A stretch of DNA of 45,639 nucleotides from a virus. Shown here one piece after another: positions 1 through 10,298 of this stretch (positions within the stretch are counted from its first letter, which is position 1; each line of letters opens with the position of its first letter). The DNA lies in the IMG/VR virus record IMGVR_UViG_3300043398_000221, positions 1 to 45,639 of that record; one strand, written 5' to 3'. The notes beneath the pieces are model-generated. The model saw only the letters and a list, made by a program, of their open reading frames with translations. It was not told the origin of the DNA and ran no database searches. Both the position numbers and the translations under genes were made by a program.

Positions 1-34
1 CAGACTATTTTGAAATTGAATAATAAATAAACTA

Positions 35-958
35 ATGGCAACTGGAACATACGGCATAGTTAGACCAGCGGATATCACACCTGATGACGTTGAAATTTTT
101 TACCATTTTACTCCTTCAAGAGATAAAATAGGTAACAATACTTTATTGAAATTAAACCCTAATGATGTTTTAATAAAAACAGATAATCCTAATAAAACAC
201 AATCTGGCGTTGTTGGTACAGAACTGTTTGGTGGTCTTTACACACTTAAATTACCTGCCGCTAATTTTGCAACAAAGGGTATCTATACCATCATAATAAA
301 ACCAGTGGAAATTAGAACAAAGATTGTTGATGTTGGTGTATTATCGGCTTTTCCAGACACACTAGGATTGTTATTCGACACAACATCAATCTCACAAAAC
401 TTTTTAACAAAGTTTGAAAATAATGGATTGGTTGGTTATCGTGTTGAATATTTGAATACAACAGGTAACGTAGCTGATGCTAAAATAAATAATTTTTACA
501 GAGTAATCACCTCGAATAATCGTGCTGAACCTGTAAACCAAAATTTAACAAATTCAAACCAAAAAGCTATCAGATATCGTTTTAACGACAACTCTAGTTT
601 GGTATTTTGTACCGTTTCACCGTCTTCAGCATCAAACGTAAAACCTAATGCTTTACCATTTATCGGCCAACCAAATCAACAGGTTATTATAACCAATACG
701 TTTGTCAACCCATTGATGATTGAGGTTGAAATGGTGGAACACGATATTGAAACACTTGCTTTTGCTTTGTTTGGAAATCAAACAAAATCTATCGAAGACG
801 GTATTTACACAATATACAACTTTAACAATGATATCTATAAACAGTACGACTTGTATGAAATTAAAGATAGATTCACTGGTAAACCATTGTTTGATGTTAG
901 AGAACTTCGCACATCAATTGATTTTAATAAAACATTTACAACTATTACAACTGTTTAA
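35..958 (+). CDS. Virion structural protein, unknown role
   Basis: 307 aa, ATG start. No domain recognised. The protein is rich in Asn, Thr and beta-prone segments, has no signal peptide or membrane segment, and opens a run of large late genes in the same direction. The next gene begins 6 nt after its stop, so they are probably co-transcribed. A tail or baseplate component is an inference from position and composition only. Confidence 0.6.
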   Translation: MATGTYGIVRPADITPDDVEIFYHFTPSRDKIGNNTLLKLNPNDVLIKTDNPNKTQSGVVGTELFGGLYTLKLPAANFATKGIYTIIIKPVEIRTKIVDVGVLSAFPDTLGLLFDTTSISQNFLTKFENNGLVGYRVEYLNTTGNVADAKINNFYRVITSNNRAEPVNQNLTNSNQKAIRYRFNDNSSLVFCTVSPSSASNVKPNALPFIGQPNQQVIITNTFVNPLMIEVEMVEHDIETLAFALFGNQTKSIEDGIYTIYNFNNDIYKQYDLYEIKDRFTGKPLFDVRELRTSIDFNKTFTTITTV

Positions 959-964
959 TAAGCG

Positions 965-3673
965 ATGAACAATAAGATTAAGGTAGCTGGTTATGCTAAA
1001 AAGATACAATATGGTGAAAACATAGAATATACTAATTTTTCACCAGACATTGTTGGCTTTCAATTAGCCAGCAATGGCGGTACCCCTTTGTTTACATTGG
1101 GTAGCTTCAACATCACCACCAATCTTGACCCAAAGCTTGATAAATACTACAATATAGCCAAATTTTCAAACTATCTAACGCTAGACGCTTTAAACGTTTC
1201 ATTAAATGATAGTATAACTCTTTTGTCAGATAATGCTGGTGTATACCTTAATTTGGATAGAACAAATTTGGATTACTACGCATTGTTTGGTTCATTATCT
1301 GAATATATAAGAGTTGCGTTAGAAGATATCATCATAAATTGGCCAGCATCTCTTTATGTTACACCTACAAACTCAGACGTTCAAGGTAATTTGGTAACTG
1401 GTATTACTTTTACCGATTATGCTTATGATGCTTTGTACGAAATAGCAACGTTTAAGATTGACACAGACCTTATTGTTAATAGATATGGTATAAATTACCT
1501 AACAAACGGTACTATTATCAACACTTTTAGTGAAACCAATGACTTAAGAAATATGACAGTGAATTATGATTCATATGTTGTCTTTTTTAACGATACTGAG
1601 TTCCCAATCCTTGATTTTACGGCGGCTACCGATACAACAAACAATTACATACATGTAAAAGTACAAGGTGACCCATTTTCATCACTTACAAGTTTTACTC
1701 CAACATATCACGTTAAACCTAAGAAGGTAATTGAAGAAACGTTTTTCAATTCATTACCATCTTTTCAAGCTTATTTGTTGAATAGACAAATAACACCAAA
1801 ATATACCGCAACATTTAAGTATCCAACAAAAACTGAGACTGGTGTTGTATTATACATAACTGATACATTAACATGGCCAGTATCCGATGGTTACAACATT
1901 GATTTTGATACTGACGACTATGTAAACTATGCTACTAGATTATTTGATTTAGCAAATTCAAATGATTTGTTTTCTAGTAAGCTTTTGAATAGATTTTTAG
2001 TTTCTGAGTCAATAACATCATTTGACACAACACCAGTACACGTTTCTGATTCACAACAAGACACTTCTGGTGGTAAAATGAATAAAACGCTTCAGGTATA
2101 TGGCGTTGAATTTGATAAAATAAACGAATTTATCACAGGTATTCAATTTGCCAATGTTGTTTCTTATGATAAACAAAACAACACACCAGATGCTTACCTT
2201 AAAAACTTGGCTAGAGTTTTAGGTTGGGAATTAGTAACATCTGTATTTGAAAACGATTTATTGGCTAACTATGTAACAACAGCTCAGTCAACATACTCTG
2301 GTCAATCAGTTGGGTACACACCAGTTGAAGCCGATATCGAATTGTGGAGAAGAATTATACTTAATTCACCATGGATTTGGAAATCAAAAGGCGCTAGAAA
2401 AACAATAGAATTCTTTTTAAGGTTTATTGGAACCCCTGAAGGTTTAATAACTTTTAACGAACACATCTATAAAGCCAACGGCCCTATCAATGTAGATTTG
2501 TTTCAACAAATATTGCAATTACAAGGGTTAGATGATGATATTTCACTATATCCAATAGATTCTGATGGTTATCCTAGACCTTTACCAAACACCGATTCCA
2601 TGTATTTCCAAAACGATGGTTTATGGTATAGAGAAACAGGTGGTACTGGCTCAACAATAGATATTTTGGACGGTAATAACCCACACGTTGGCCCGTATGA
2701 CGGCGGTAACAGGTATATGAACCAGTTCAGAAGACTTATACCTAATTTTAGTGCGGTAACTGCCACAACAATCACAACAAATACAAGTGATGTTAACCTT
2801 TACAATAACTATGATTTTGGTACGTTTAACGTGGATACTGGTACAACAGTTTCTACTGTTCAAATAACAACACAAAGTGGTGTTGACTTTAGCGATTGCG
2901 TTATTTTCACACCTACAATTGAGGCTGACCCAAATCCAGTGACAGTTTATAACGAATGTGGTTGTGTTGACGCTAAAGACGATAAAATTATGAGCCTATG
3001 TATAGAGCGCATAATCCCACCAACTGGTTATACATGTTCTAATTTGCTTTCATACTATAATGATGACACTGACTTAGGTATGTATGAATTTTCATTCTAC
3101 CAATACGATATCAATGGAAACGTATATGTTGATAGCAATAATGAACCAATATACAACAATACGCCGTATGTACCACAAGAGTGTTGTTTAGCAATAGGTG
3201 GTACACCACAATACTACATAGATTACCAAGGGCTATCAAGTACTGTATTGAATAGCGGGTATATATGTTGTGATACAACTAGTAGGTGTGGGTGTATAAT
3301 AGCTTGTGGCTGGATGGTTGACCTATCAACGATTATGTTACCACCACTTTCAGAAACATATAGTGGTCCACAATCACAATATTTGCAGTTTTTGACGCAA
3401 GGTGGTAGCTCAGCAATAGTTACTCCAGATGGTTGTAACTGCATACCAAACTATACAACACCAGTACCTAACGTATATGACCCATATACTGGGCAAGTTG
3501 GTTACGGGTGTCAATTGACACAACAAGGTGTTGATGATATGGCGCTAGGTTTAGATAGCTATATTTATCATTACTATTTGGAACGAAGCAACAATAAGGC
3601 TTCTTGTTTCGATGAAGGTGATGTAACAATTACGATGAATAACATTGTTTTACCTAGCGGTGAAACTTTATAA
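965..3673 (+). CDS. Large tail/baseplate-type protein
   Basis: 902 aa. Around residues 370-510 a segment (DKINEFITGIQFANVVSYDK, then ARVLGWELV, then SKGARKTIEFFLRFIGTPEG) resembles the tail-protein families in which a 'GT..AIE..LR..G' stretch follows a run describing successive partners; this suggests a baseplate or tail-tip protein. The C-terminal third is Cys-rich (CGC, CC, CCDTTSRCGCIIACGW), which may give disulfides or metal sites in the particle. The N-terminal half is beta-rich without recognised domains. Tail assignment is moderately supported; the exact baseplate role is not. Confidence 0.6.
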   Translation: MNNKIKVAGYAKKIQYGENIEYTNFSPDIVGFQLASNGGTPLFTLGSFNITTNLDPKLDKYYNIAKFSNYLTLDALNVSLNDSITLLSDNAGVYLNLDRTNLDYYALFGSLSEYIRVALEDIIINWPASLYVTPTNSDVQGNLVTGITFTDYAYDALYEIATFKIDTDLIVNRYGINYLTNGTIINTFSETNDLRNMTVNYDSYVVFFNDTEFPILDFTAATDTTNNYIHVKVQGDPFSSLTSFTPTYHVKPKKVIEETFFNSLPSFQAYLLNRQITPKYTATFKYPTKTETGVVLYITDTLTWPVSDGYNIDFDTDDYVNYATRLFDLANSNDLFSSKLLNRFLVSESITSFDTTPVHVSDSQQDTSGGKMNKTLQVYGVEFDKINEFITGIQFANVVSYDKQNNTPDAYLKNLARVLGWELVTSVFENDLLANYVTTAQSTYSGQSVGYTPVEADIELWRRIILNSPWIWKSKGARKTIEFFLRFIGTPEGLITFNEHIYKANGPINVDLFQQILQLQGLDDDISLYPIDSDGYPRPLPNTDSMYFQNDGLWYRETGGTGSTIDILDGNNPHVGPYDGGNRYMNQFRRLIPNFSAVTATTITTNTSDVNLYNNYDFGTFNVDTGTTVSTVQITTQSGVDFSDCVIFTPTIEADPNPVTVYNECGCVDAKDDKIMSLCIERIIPPTGYTCSNLLSYYNDDTDLGMYEFSFYQYDINGNVYVDSNNEPIYNNTPYVPQECCLAIGGTPQYYIDYQGLSSTVLNSGYICCDTTSRCGCIIACGWMVDLSTIMLPPLSETYSGPQSQYLQFLTQGGSSAIVTPDGCNCIPNYTTPVPNVYDPYTGQVGYGCQLTQQGVDDMALGLDSYIYHYYLERSNNKASCFDEGDVTITMNNIVLPSGETL

Positions 3674-3688
3674 TATTAAAAAGGTAAA

Positions 3689-6600
3689 ATGCCTCAGTGT
3701 TTAGATTTACAAACAATACTTAACAATGGTGTTCTAAATGAAAACCAAGACGGTACTGTATCGGTATATATGCCTAACGGTAGTGTGTTGGGACCAGTCA
3801 CATTAACTGAACAATGTTGTTTGGCTTTAAGTGATACCTATACTTGGGATAGCAATGCACAAGCATGTATGTGGAATGGCGGGGCTTCATGTAGTATTGA
3901 AACCGCTTTTAAGATAACCTTAAACCCTAATGGTAACGAGGCTGTCCTATTTGCGACTGAACCAAATAAAACATGTGTTCTTAATATTGAATTTGACTAC
4001 CTTTTCAAAATAAAATGTGAAACGCTTAACAACATTTTGTTGTTGACCCAAAACCCTAACGGACCATCCCCATATGCCGATATATTGGCAGAAATTGCGC
4101 TAGTACAATCACTCATAGAAACTCAAACAGTAAACTGTGAGGTAATCGCTAACGAAATAAGCTCAGTTGAATATTCAATTGAAAATACTGATTATTCAGT
4201 AGAATATGAGGTACCTAGCGATATAGGTGGTATTGTGAAATCAAACAAAGTCAAGGTCACTTCAACCAATACAAGTAGTTTTACAAACACAGCTTTTAGT
4301 GCTAAAGATATATCTGACAGAGATACAAAAACTATCCCTGCTAAAACGAAACCAATAGATAATACTTTAAAAGGTACACCAGCCCCATTAGTGTCATCAC
4401 AACAGACACTAGGTGGCCCAACTACGTTAACTTATTGTATCGTTAACCCACAAGGTTTAGCAGCGTGGGAGACAATTTTAGGTTCACTGAACTATCAACT
4501 GTTCTTAAACGGTGACCCAGATTCATATACTGGTGCTGATGTTGAGGCATTGTTGGCACAAAACGAAGCTAACGTAAATGCCAACCCACAACAACCACAA
4601 TTAATATATGCATGTACAACACCTTTTGGGACACTTACCGATTTATTAAACCAATTGGATGAGTTACAGATTCAACAAGAAAACTGTCAAACGCAGCTGC
4701 TTGCTTTATACACACAATTGAGCGATTTACAAGCTCAATTAGGTGCCTTGTTGGGTAGTGGTTGTACATCACCAGTTAATTTCTTTGAAACCTTAGATGT
4801 TTCGTTGAATGTTGATGTTGTTACATCTTCAGGTACAACCGTATCTGTATATGAGGACACAACTTTATTCCCACAAATAGGTTTAGGTAACCTTTATAAC
4901 TATTTGACAGCGACTGGCTCAACTTTAAACACCGCTACAGGGTTTTATGTATGTGGTGGTTTAGACTGTGAACCAATGTATATAAATTCAACAACGCCAA
5001 ACACTTGTTTAACTGTGTATAATTCTTTAATGGATGCCCTATACATTGAATCAGGTCTTAGCGGTACTAGTGGTTATACTGAGTTTTTAACAACATTGCC
5101 AAATGAATCATTTGCATCAAATTGGGTACATCATTCAGTTACAATTACTGATGAATCAGTATTAACAGCGTTAACCAACCAAAATATTACTGTAAGTTTA
5201 AATTTGAATCATTCATGTGGTGACATATGTATTTTATTGGATAATCTTAAGATAAATAAAGAATGTTCCGTTATAAACGAACAAACATTATTTGTTACTG
5301 AATCACCAGGCTTTGAATTAGAGCGAATTCATGATAACAAAAAATCATGGCTTAAGAGTGAAGCGTATCAAGATAGGTATTTTGAATTAGCAGATGTCGA
5401 TGATACAAACCCAATTAGAATCACACACTACGATGTGAATGATGAGCGTTTGATAATAAACTCAAAAGAAATTGACTTGGACATCAACATTGCTGGTGCC
5501 ATTTTAACTGACATTTGGAACTACGTTCAAAATAATCCATGTATCCTTACTGGTGAGACAAATTGCGACCCATGTGTAACATGTGATTATAAGCAGTTCC
5601 AAGATGATGCGTATTTTGAATTCCAAGACGATGAATCATATGATTTCATGGACAGCCCATGTGAAGATGTGTTGAACTTAACAGCCTCAACATGTTGTGG
5701 TGATAACCTTATAGACTTTAACGCATTGTTGACAGAACCGTTATCTGGTCTTACAACAATTGAAGATTTTGAGTATTACTTAACATCTGAATTAATTGAC
5801 GTAAAAAACAGACAAACGATAAGCGCTTATGCTACGTTAAGAGCTCTTTACGATAGATACGTAAATAGTAGTTGGTATTGCGACAACCAAAGTGCTGCTT
5901 ACAATTACCTAACCATGGACCAATTCGCTAATTTATTAGGTGATTATTGGGTTGACATTATTGAACAAGTAATTCCATCAACAACAATTTGGGGTAGTGT
6001 GAAGGTTTATTCAAACACAATATTTGACACACCTAAATTTAAGTATAGAGGTTATTCATCATTGTTCTGTAATAACCCATTCATAGGTGAACACGTTGTA
6101 AGCCCAATTAACGGTACACAAGGGTTTTCAGCTGATGTTGAAACACAAATGGTAACATTAACACCATCATTGACATCATCAACAGTAACTGTTTCAACAA
6201 CATCAGTATGTGATGTGGTTTGGTTAGCACAAATGAACTCTGCAAATGAATTCATAGGTAGTGTAAGAGTTACCGATTCAACATTCTGTGAAGATGTAAC
6301 AGATGGTCCTATTAGTGAATGTACATTACAAGTGGATGTTCAAGTTAGTGGATACTCAGCAACGGCTTATTTGGTTGGCGCCGCTACGCCAGTAATTTAT
6401 AGTTGGTCTAACGGTCAATCAGGTCAAACCGCAACATTTGAGACATATGGTGATTACACATTAACAGTAACTGATGCTAATTGTTGTGTTGTTGAAGTCA
6501 ATGTAACGATACCACCAGTTCTAGTAGCTTGTTGGTATACACTCCCAGATAGTCAAACATTCGTAGATACTGGATTCAGAGGTTTCTCAACACCTGTATA

Positions 6601-6994
6601 TGTTTACAATATGCCGTCAATGGTGGTAAATGGTTCTGAAATAATAACTGATACATCACCAACGTATTTATTGGATTCAAGTAATTTCGATACTGTTTCA
6701 ACACCTGCTGGTTTAACTTATACTAACTTCGTTACGTTTATGAACCAAGCTTTTGCTCAAATTGGTGCAACTAATTACACAGCTCAATTGGCCCTTAATG
6801 GTCAAACAGCTGGTGAAAACCCAAATCAAGGTTTCTATATTATTAGACCTCTTGATGATACATTTACAATTCAAGTAAGTGAAACAAACACTGGTGACTA
6901 CTACTTTACTGAAAATGACATGTTAGGTGGTGGTACTTACTTTGACGTTGATTGTGACGGAATAACAGTTGAAAATGGTGTTGTAGTAGAATGA
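3689..6994 (+). CDS. Large Cys-rich virion protein with SprB-like repeat
   Basis: 1101 aa. The N-terminal half has a predicted helical stretch near residues 320-350 (QLDELQIQQENCQTQLLALY). Near residues 880-945 lies a unit with IYSWSNGQSGQTATF and GDYTLTVTDANCC, matching the pattern Y-W-S-N-G ... G-Y-T-V-T-V-T-D-x-x-x-C of SprB repeats found in Bacteroidetes surface adhesins. Many Cys pairs (CDPCVTC, CCGD) recur through the protein. It follows the 902-aa tail gene after 15 nt and overlaps the next gene's ATG by 4 nt. An appendage or baseplate-attached adhesin is inferred. Confidence 0.6.
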   Translation: MPQCLDLQTILNNGVLNENQDGTVSVYMPNGSVLGPVTLTEQCCLALSDTYTWDSNAQACMWNGGASCSIETAFKITLNPNGNEAVLFATEPNKTCVLNIEFDYLFKIKCETLNNILLLTQNPNGPSPYADILAEIALVQSLIETQTVNCEVIANEISSVEYSIENTDYSVEYEVPSDIGGIVKSNKVKVTSTNTSSFTNTAFSAKDISDRDTKTIPAKTKPIDNTLKGTPAPLVSSQQTLGGPTTLTYCIVNPQGLAAWETILGSLNYQLFLNGDPDSYTGADVEALLAQNEANVNANPQQPQLIYACTTPFGTLTDLLNQLDELQIQQENCQTQLLALYTQLSDLQAQLGALLGSGCTSPVNFFETLDVSLNVDVVTSSGTTVSVYEDTTLFPQIGLGNLYNYLTATGSTLNTATGFYVCGGLDCEPMYINSTTPNTCLTVYNSLMDALYIESGLSGTSGYTEFLTTLPNESFASNWVHHSVTITDESVLTALTNQNITVSLNLNHSCGDICILLDNLKINKECSVINEQTLFVTESPGFELERIHDNKKSWLKSEAYQDRYFELADVDDTNPIRITHYDVNDERLIINSKEIDLDINIAGAILTDIWNYVQNNPCILTGETNCDPCVTCDYKQFQDDAYFEFQDDESYDFMDSPCEDVLNLTASTCCGDNLIDFNALLTEPLSGLTTIEDFEYYLTSELIDVKNRQTISAYATLRALYDRYVNSSWYCDNQSAAYNYLTMDQFANLLGDYWVDIIEQVIPSTTIWGSVKVYSNTIFDTPKFKYRGYSSLFCNNPFIGEHVVSPINGTQGFSADVETQMVTLTPSLTSSTVTVSTTSVCDVVWLAQMNSANEFIGSVRVTDSTFCEDVTDGPISECTLQVDVQVSGYSATAYLVGAATPVIYSWSNGQSGQTATFETYGDYTLTVTDANCCVVEVNVTIPPVLVACWYTLPDSQTFVDTGFRGFSTPVYVYNMPSMVVNGSEIITDTSPTYLLDSSNFDTVSTPAGLTYTNFVTFMNQAFAQIGATNYTAQLALNGQTAGENPNQGFYIIRPLDDTFTIQVSETNTGDYYFTENDMLGGGTYFDVDCDGITVENGVVVE

Positions 6995-7329
6995 GGATAA
7001 AAAATAGAGATAGAGTTGAAAGAGGTAAACTTAAGAGTTTTGACGACCTACCAGAATCTAAAAAAAACATTTTTTTGGATATTAAAAATGAGGTTTCAAG
7101 ATTCTTCAGTCACCTTGGTGATGAACCAGTATATGTGTACGGTAGTCATCTATGGGGAAATTGGGATGAAGAATCAGACTATGACGTTTACGTTAAATCA
7201 AGATTTATTGAAAATGTGTCCGAATTTTACCAAAAACTGGAATTTTTTAAATCTTACTTGGAAACAAAATTAAAAGTTAAGGTTGATATAGTTATGATGA
7301 GAGATGACATAGGTATTTTAATACCATAA
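6991..7329 (+). CDS. Minimal nucleotidyltransferase (MNT-like)
   Basis: 112 aa; the ATG overlaps the stop of the preceding virion gene (ATGA). The signature VYVYGSHLWGNWDEESDYDV (residues about 46-65) matches the G-S-x(n)-S-D-x-D motif of the polymerase-beta nucleotidyltransferase superfamily. A third acid comes from VKVDIVMM near residue 100, so the catalytic triad looks intact. Small members transfer nucleotides to proteins, antibiotics or RNA; some are antitoxins paired with HEPN proteins, but no HEPN gene is next to it. Substrate unknown. It is out of place in a tail operon and may be a moron. Confidence 0.75.
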   Translation: MRIKNRDRVERGKLKSFDDLPESKKNIFLDIKNEVSRFFSHLGDEPVYVYGSHLWGNWDEESDYDVYVKSRFIENVSEFYQKLEFFKSYLETKLKVKVDIVMMRDDIGILIP

Positions 7330-7332
7330 ATA

Positions 7333-7340
7333 TATTTATA
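7333..7340 (+). promoter_or_regulatory. Putative phage late promoter element
   Basis: TATTTATA, ending 13 nt before the ATG of the SHAEG fibre gene. The same motif at nearly the same distance precedes the genes at 24893, 28053, 30037, 32082 and 44197. No host-type TAnnTTTG box is seen here. Confidence 0.5.
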
Positions 7341-7353
7341 TAAAAACAAAACA

Positions 7354-10053
7354 ATGAAATTAACCGATAGAACAATATTAACAAACTTAAATGTAACCGA
7401 TTTAATCCACGTAGTGGTAACTGGTGATACAAGCCAAAACCCAGCTGGGTCTTCATTTAAAACACCATTATCTAGCGTTGTGTCTTTATTAGGGCAACAA
7501 TCAGGTAGTTATTGGACCTCTGGTTCAACGTGGAGTGGAACAAACTATCCTATCAAGGCTAATAATAACACTGGTTTGGATGCAACTGGTAATTATGCAA
7601 TTGCGATGGGTTCTGGTACAACAGCTAGCGGTAATTATTCATTCGCTAGTGGTGTTGGAACTGTAGCCGCATACAATTCTTCTCATGCTGAAGGTAGATA
7701 TACAACAACTGGTGGTTTAGCTTCCCATGCTGAAGGTTCAACCACTATTGCTGATGGTGACTTCTCACATGCTGAGGGTGAACTAACATATGCATCATAT
7801 ATTGCATCACACGCTGAGGGTACAAACACATCAGCAACAGGTGAAGGTTCTCACTCTGAAGGTTCTGGTACAACAGCTGTTAGTACAGCATCTCACGCAG
7901 AAGGTTATTTAAGTGTTGCTTTAGGCAATTATTCACACGCTGAAGGTAGACAAACAACTGCATCAGGCGTTACATCACATTCCGAAGGTTGGTCATCACA
8001 AGCTAATGGTATTGCGTCACATGCTGAAGGTTATCAAACTAAAGCTAATGGTGTGCAATCGCACGCTGAAGGTTACCAAACAACAGCATTGGGTAATTAC
8101 TCACACTCTGAAGGGTTTTTGACCAAAGCACAGGGGTTACAATCACACGCCGAAGGTTCTTCAAATATAGCCAGTGGTGATACATCACACGTTGAGGGTT
8201 ATCTAACAACAGCATTTGGATATGCATCACATACCGAAGGTCAATCAACAACTGCATCAGGCGCCACATCTCACTCAGAAGGCTCTGGCACAACAACATT
8301 AGGTCAAGCAGCACACTCTGAAGGTTACCAAACTATAGCATCGGCAACAACATCTCACGCTGAAGGTTATCAAACAACAGCTATTGGTTTGGCATCACAC
8401 GCTGAGGGTCAATTAACAAAAGCTAGCGGTGCAACATCACACTCAGAAGGTTATGCAACAACTGCTGGTGGTGTTTATTCACATGCTGAAGGTTATTTCA
8501 CAACAGCCAATGGTGATTATTCCCACAGTCAAGGTGACAGAACCATTGCAAACGGAATTTATTCACACGCTGAAGGTTCGTTAACAACTTCGACTGGTGG
8601 TTTTGGCGCACATGCTGAGGGCTACAATACGACAGCAAGTGGTAACTACTCACACGCTGAAGGTGCTTACACAATCTCATCAAACAGTGCGTCACACTCA
8701 GAGGGTTTATATACAACAGCATCTGCTCAAGGTGCCCACGCTGAAGGTTATACAACGACAGCATCAACGCTTTATGCGCACTCAGAAGGTGCTTATACAT
8801 TAGCTTATGGTACAGCAGCACACGCTGAAGGTAGTAATACATCAGCGGGTTATTTTGCACACTCAGAAGGTGCGTATACAAAGGCTATTGGTAACTACTC
8901 ACATACTGAAGGGTATTTCACAACCGCTAATAATGATTTTTCACATGCCGAAGGTACTGGAACAACAGCTAGCGGTGTAGGTTCACACTCACAAGGTCAA
9001 TTAACTATTGCCTCAGGTCAAGTTTCACACGCTGAGGGTTCTGGTACAACCGCTAGTGGTATAGCATCACATGCTCAAGGTACTTATACAATAGCATCTG
9101 GTAATTATTCTAATGCTGAGGGTAGAGGTTCTTTATCATCTGGTGTTTACTCACATGCTGAAGGTTATTTAACCACCTCTAATGGTATTTCATCACATGC
9201 TGAAGGTGACCAAACAAGGGCTAGTGGTTTAACATCACATGCTGAAGGTTATCTAACTATTGCTGGTGGTATTCAAGCTCACTCAGAGGGTGCATATACA
9301 ACCGCCACTGGTGATTATTCACACGCTGAGGGTTATGGTTCTAGAGCGTTAGGTATATACTCACACGCTGAAGGTAGAGGTACTTTAGCTAATGATTACG
9401 CACACGCTGAGGGACACGATTCAACAGCATCTGGTACTAACTCACATGCTGAGGGTTCTTCAACCCTTGCATCATCCGACTATGGCGCACATGCTGAGGG
9501 TTATGGGTCAACTGCGGCTGGTTCTTATTCACACGCTGAAGGTGGTTTTACAACAACATTAGCCAATGGTTGTCACACAGAAGGTTTGTATACAATTGCC
9601 ATGGCAAATGGAGCACACGCTGAAGGTGGTTATACAACATCTTCGGGTACTTATTCACACTCTGAAGGTTCTGGTACTACAGCATCAGGTGCGTACTCAC
9701 ATGCACAAAACTTTGCAAATAAAGCAACTGGTATTGCATCACATGCTGAAGGTAGTTATACTACCGCTAGCGGTGTTGGCGCTCACGCTGGTGGTTTAAC
9801 AAATATTGCGTCTGGTAGCTATAGCTTTGTACACGGTACAGGTTCAACAGCAAGTGGGTATGCTACAATAGTATTGGGTACAGACATTACTGGTACAATA
9901 CCACAAGCGGTTTATGTGTCACCATTGATTTTAGCTAGATTAACAACGGCTCAAAGAACAGCATTAACAGCAACCAACGGTATGATGGTATATGATACTG
10001 ATGAAAATAAATTTAAAGGCTACGAAAACGGAGCTTGGGTTAACTTGATATAA
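7354..10053 (+). CDS. Tail fibre of SHAEG head-type repeats
   Basis: 899 aa. Residues about 75-830 consist of roughly 50 repeats of about 14 residues with the core SHAEG (variants AHAEG, SHSEG, SHTEG), each followed by a pattern like xxTTASGxx. This is the architecture of the YadA/trimeric-autotransporter head and Hep_Hag type repeats, which form left-handed trimeric beta-rolls. A non-repeat N-terminus probably attaches to the particle. The C-terminus (AQRTALTATNGMMVYDTDEN, then GYENGAWVNL) is of a kind common at the ends of phage fibre proteins. Likely a trimeric host-binding fibre. The repeats are also visible as a 42-nt periodicity in the DNA. Confidence 0.85.
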   Translation: MKLTDRTILTNLNVTDLIHVVVTGDTSQNPAGSSFKTPLSSVVSLLGQQSGSYWTSGSTWSGTNYPIKANNNTGLDATGNYAIAMGSGTTASGNYSFASGVGTVAAYNSSHAEGRYTTTGGLASHAEGSTTIADGDFSHAEGELTYASYIASHAEGTNTSATGEGSHSEGSGTTAVSTASHAEGYLSVALGNYSHAEGRQTTASGVTSHSEGWSSQANGIASHAEGYQTKANGVQSHAEGYQTTALGNYSHSEGFLTKAQGLQSHAEGSSNIASGDTSHVEGYLTTAFGYASHTEGQSTTASGATSHSEGSGTTTLGQAAHSEGYQTIASATTSHAEGYQTTAIGLASHAEGQLTKASGATSHSEGYATTAGGVYSHAEGYFTTANGDYSHSQGDRTIANGIYSHAEGSLTTSTGGFGAHAEGYNTTASGNYSHAEGAYTISSNSASHSEGLYTTASAQGAHAEGYTTTASTLYAHSEGAYTLAYGTAAHAEGSNTSAGYFAHSEGAYTKAIGNYSHTEGYFTTANNDFSHAEGTGTTASGVGSHSQGQLTIASGQVSHAEGSGTTASGIASHAQGTYTIASGNYSNAEGRGSLSSGVYSHAEGYLTTSNGISSHAEGDQTRASGLTSHAEGYLTIAGGIQAHSEGAYTTATGDYSHAEGYGSRALGIYSHAEGRGTLANDYAHAEGHDSTASGTNSHAEGSSTLASSDYGAHAEGYGSTAAGSYSHAEGGFTTTLANGCHTEGLYTIAMANGAHAEGGYTTSSGTYSHSEGSGTTASGAYSHAQNFANKATGIASHAEGSYTTASGVGAHAGGLTNIASGSYSFVHGTGSTASGYATIVLGTDITGTIPQAVYVSPLILARLTTAQRTALTATNGMMVYDTDENKFKGYENGAWVNLI

Positions 10054-10054
10054 C

Positions 10055-10297
10055 ATGCCACAATTATTAAAGAAAATAGAGGGTAGTGTTGATTCAGGTA
10101 TTTCTTCAAACACATATTTTGTTAAAGAAGTGTCTGGGCTCATTCAACAAGAGGATTATATTGATGTATCCTCTTTTGTTGCTTACCTACAAAATTTTTC
10201 TCAATGTGAGTTCACCAGTGGTTTGTCAAAACCACAGCTATTTGGTTTGAGTAATAGCTTTAACAAACAAGTTCAAACATTAAACATAAGTTACTAA
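10055..10297 (+). CDS. Small protein in fibre operon
   Basis: 80 aa, starts 1 nt after the fibre stop and ends 1 nt before the next gene, so translation is probably coupled. No known domain, signal peptide or membrane segment. The position suggests a fibre-associated or assembly protein, but this is only contextual. Confidence 0.5.
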   Translation: MPQLLKKIEGSVDSGISSNTYFVKEVSGLIQQEDYIDVSSFVAYLQNFSQCEFTSGLSKPQLFGLSNSFNKQVQTLNISY

Positions 10298-10298
10298 A

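Noticed and set aside
2651-2875. Cys-rich reverse-strand frame inside the 902-aa tail gene
   Set aside because: Fully inside a strong coding gene, with no promoter or conserved motif; composition reflects the complementary strand.
6665-6672. TATTTATT in the 1101-aa gene, and similar copies in the SbcC-like and NUDIX genes
   Set aside because: These are inside coding sequence with no gene start at the right distance; they show the AT-rich background of the late motif.
8045-8881. Long open frames on the opposite strand and in other frames of the fibre gene
   Set aside because: They arise from the 42-nt SHAEG DNA repeat, which keeps all frames open; their products are low-complexity Leu/His/Gln strings.
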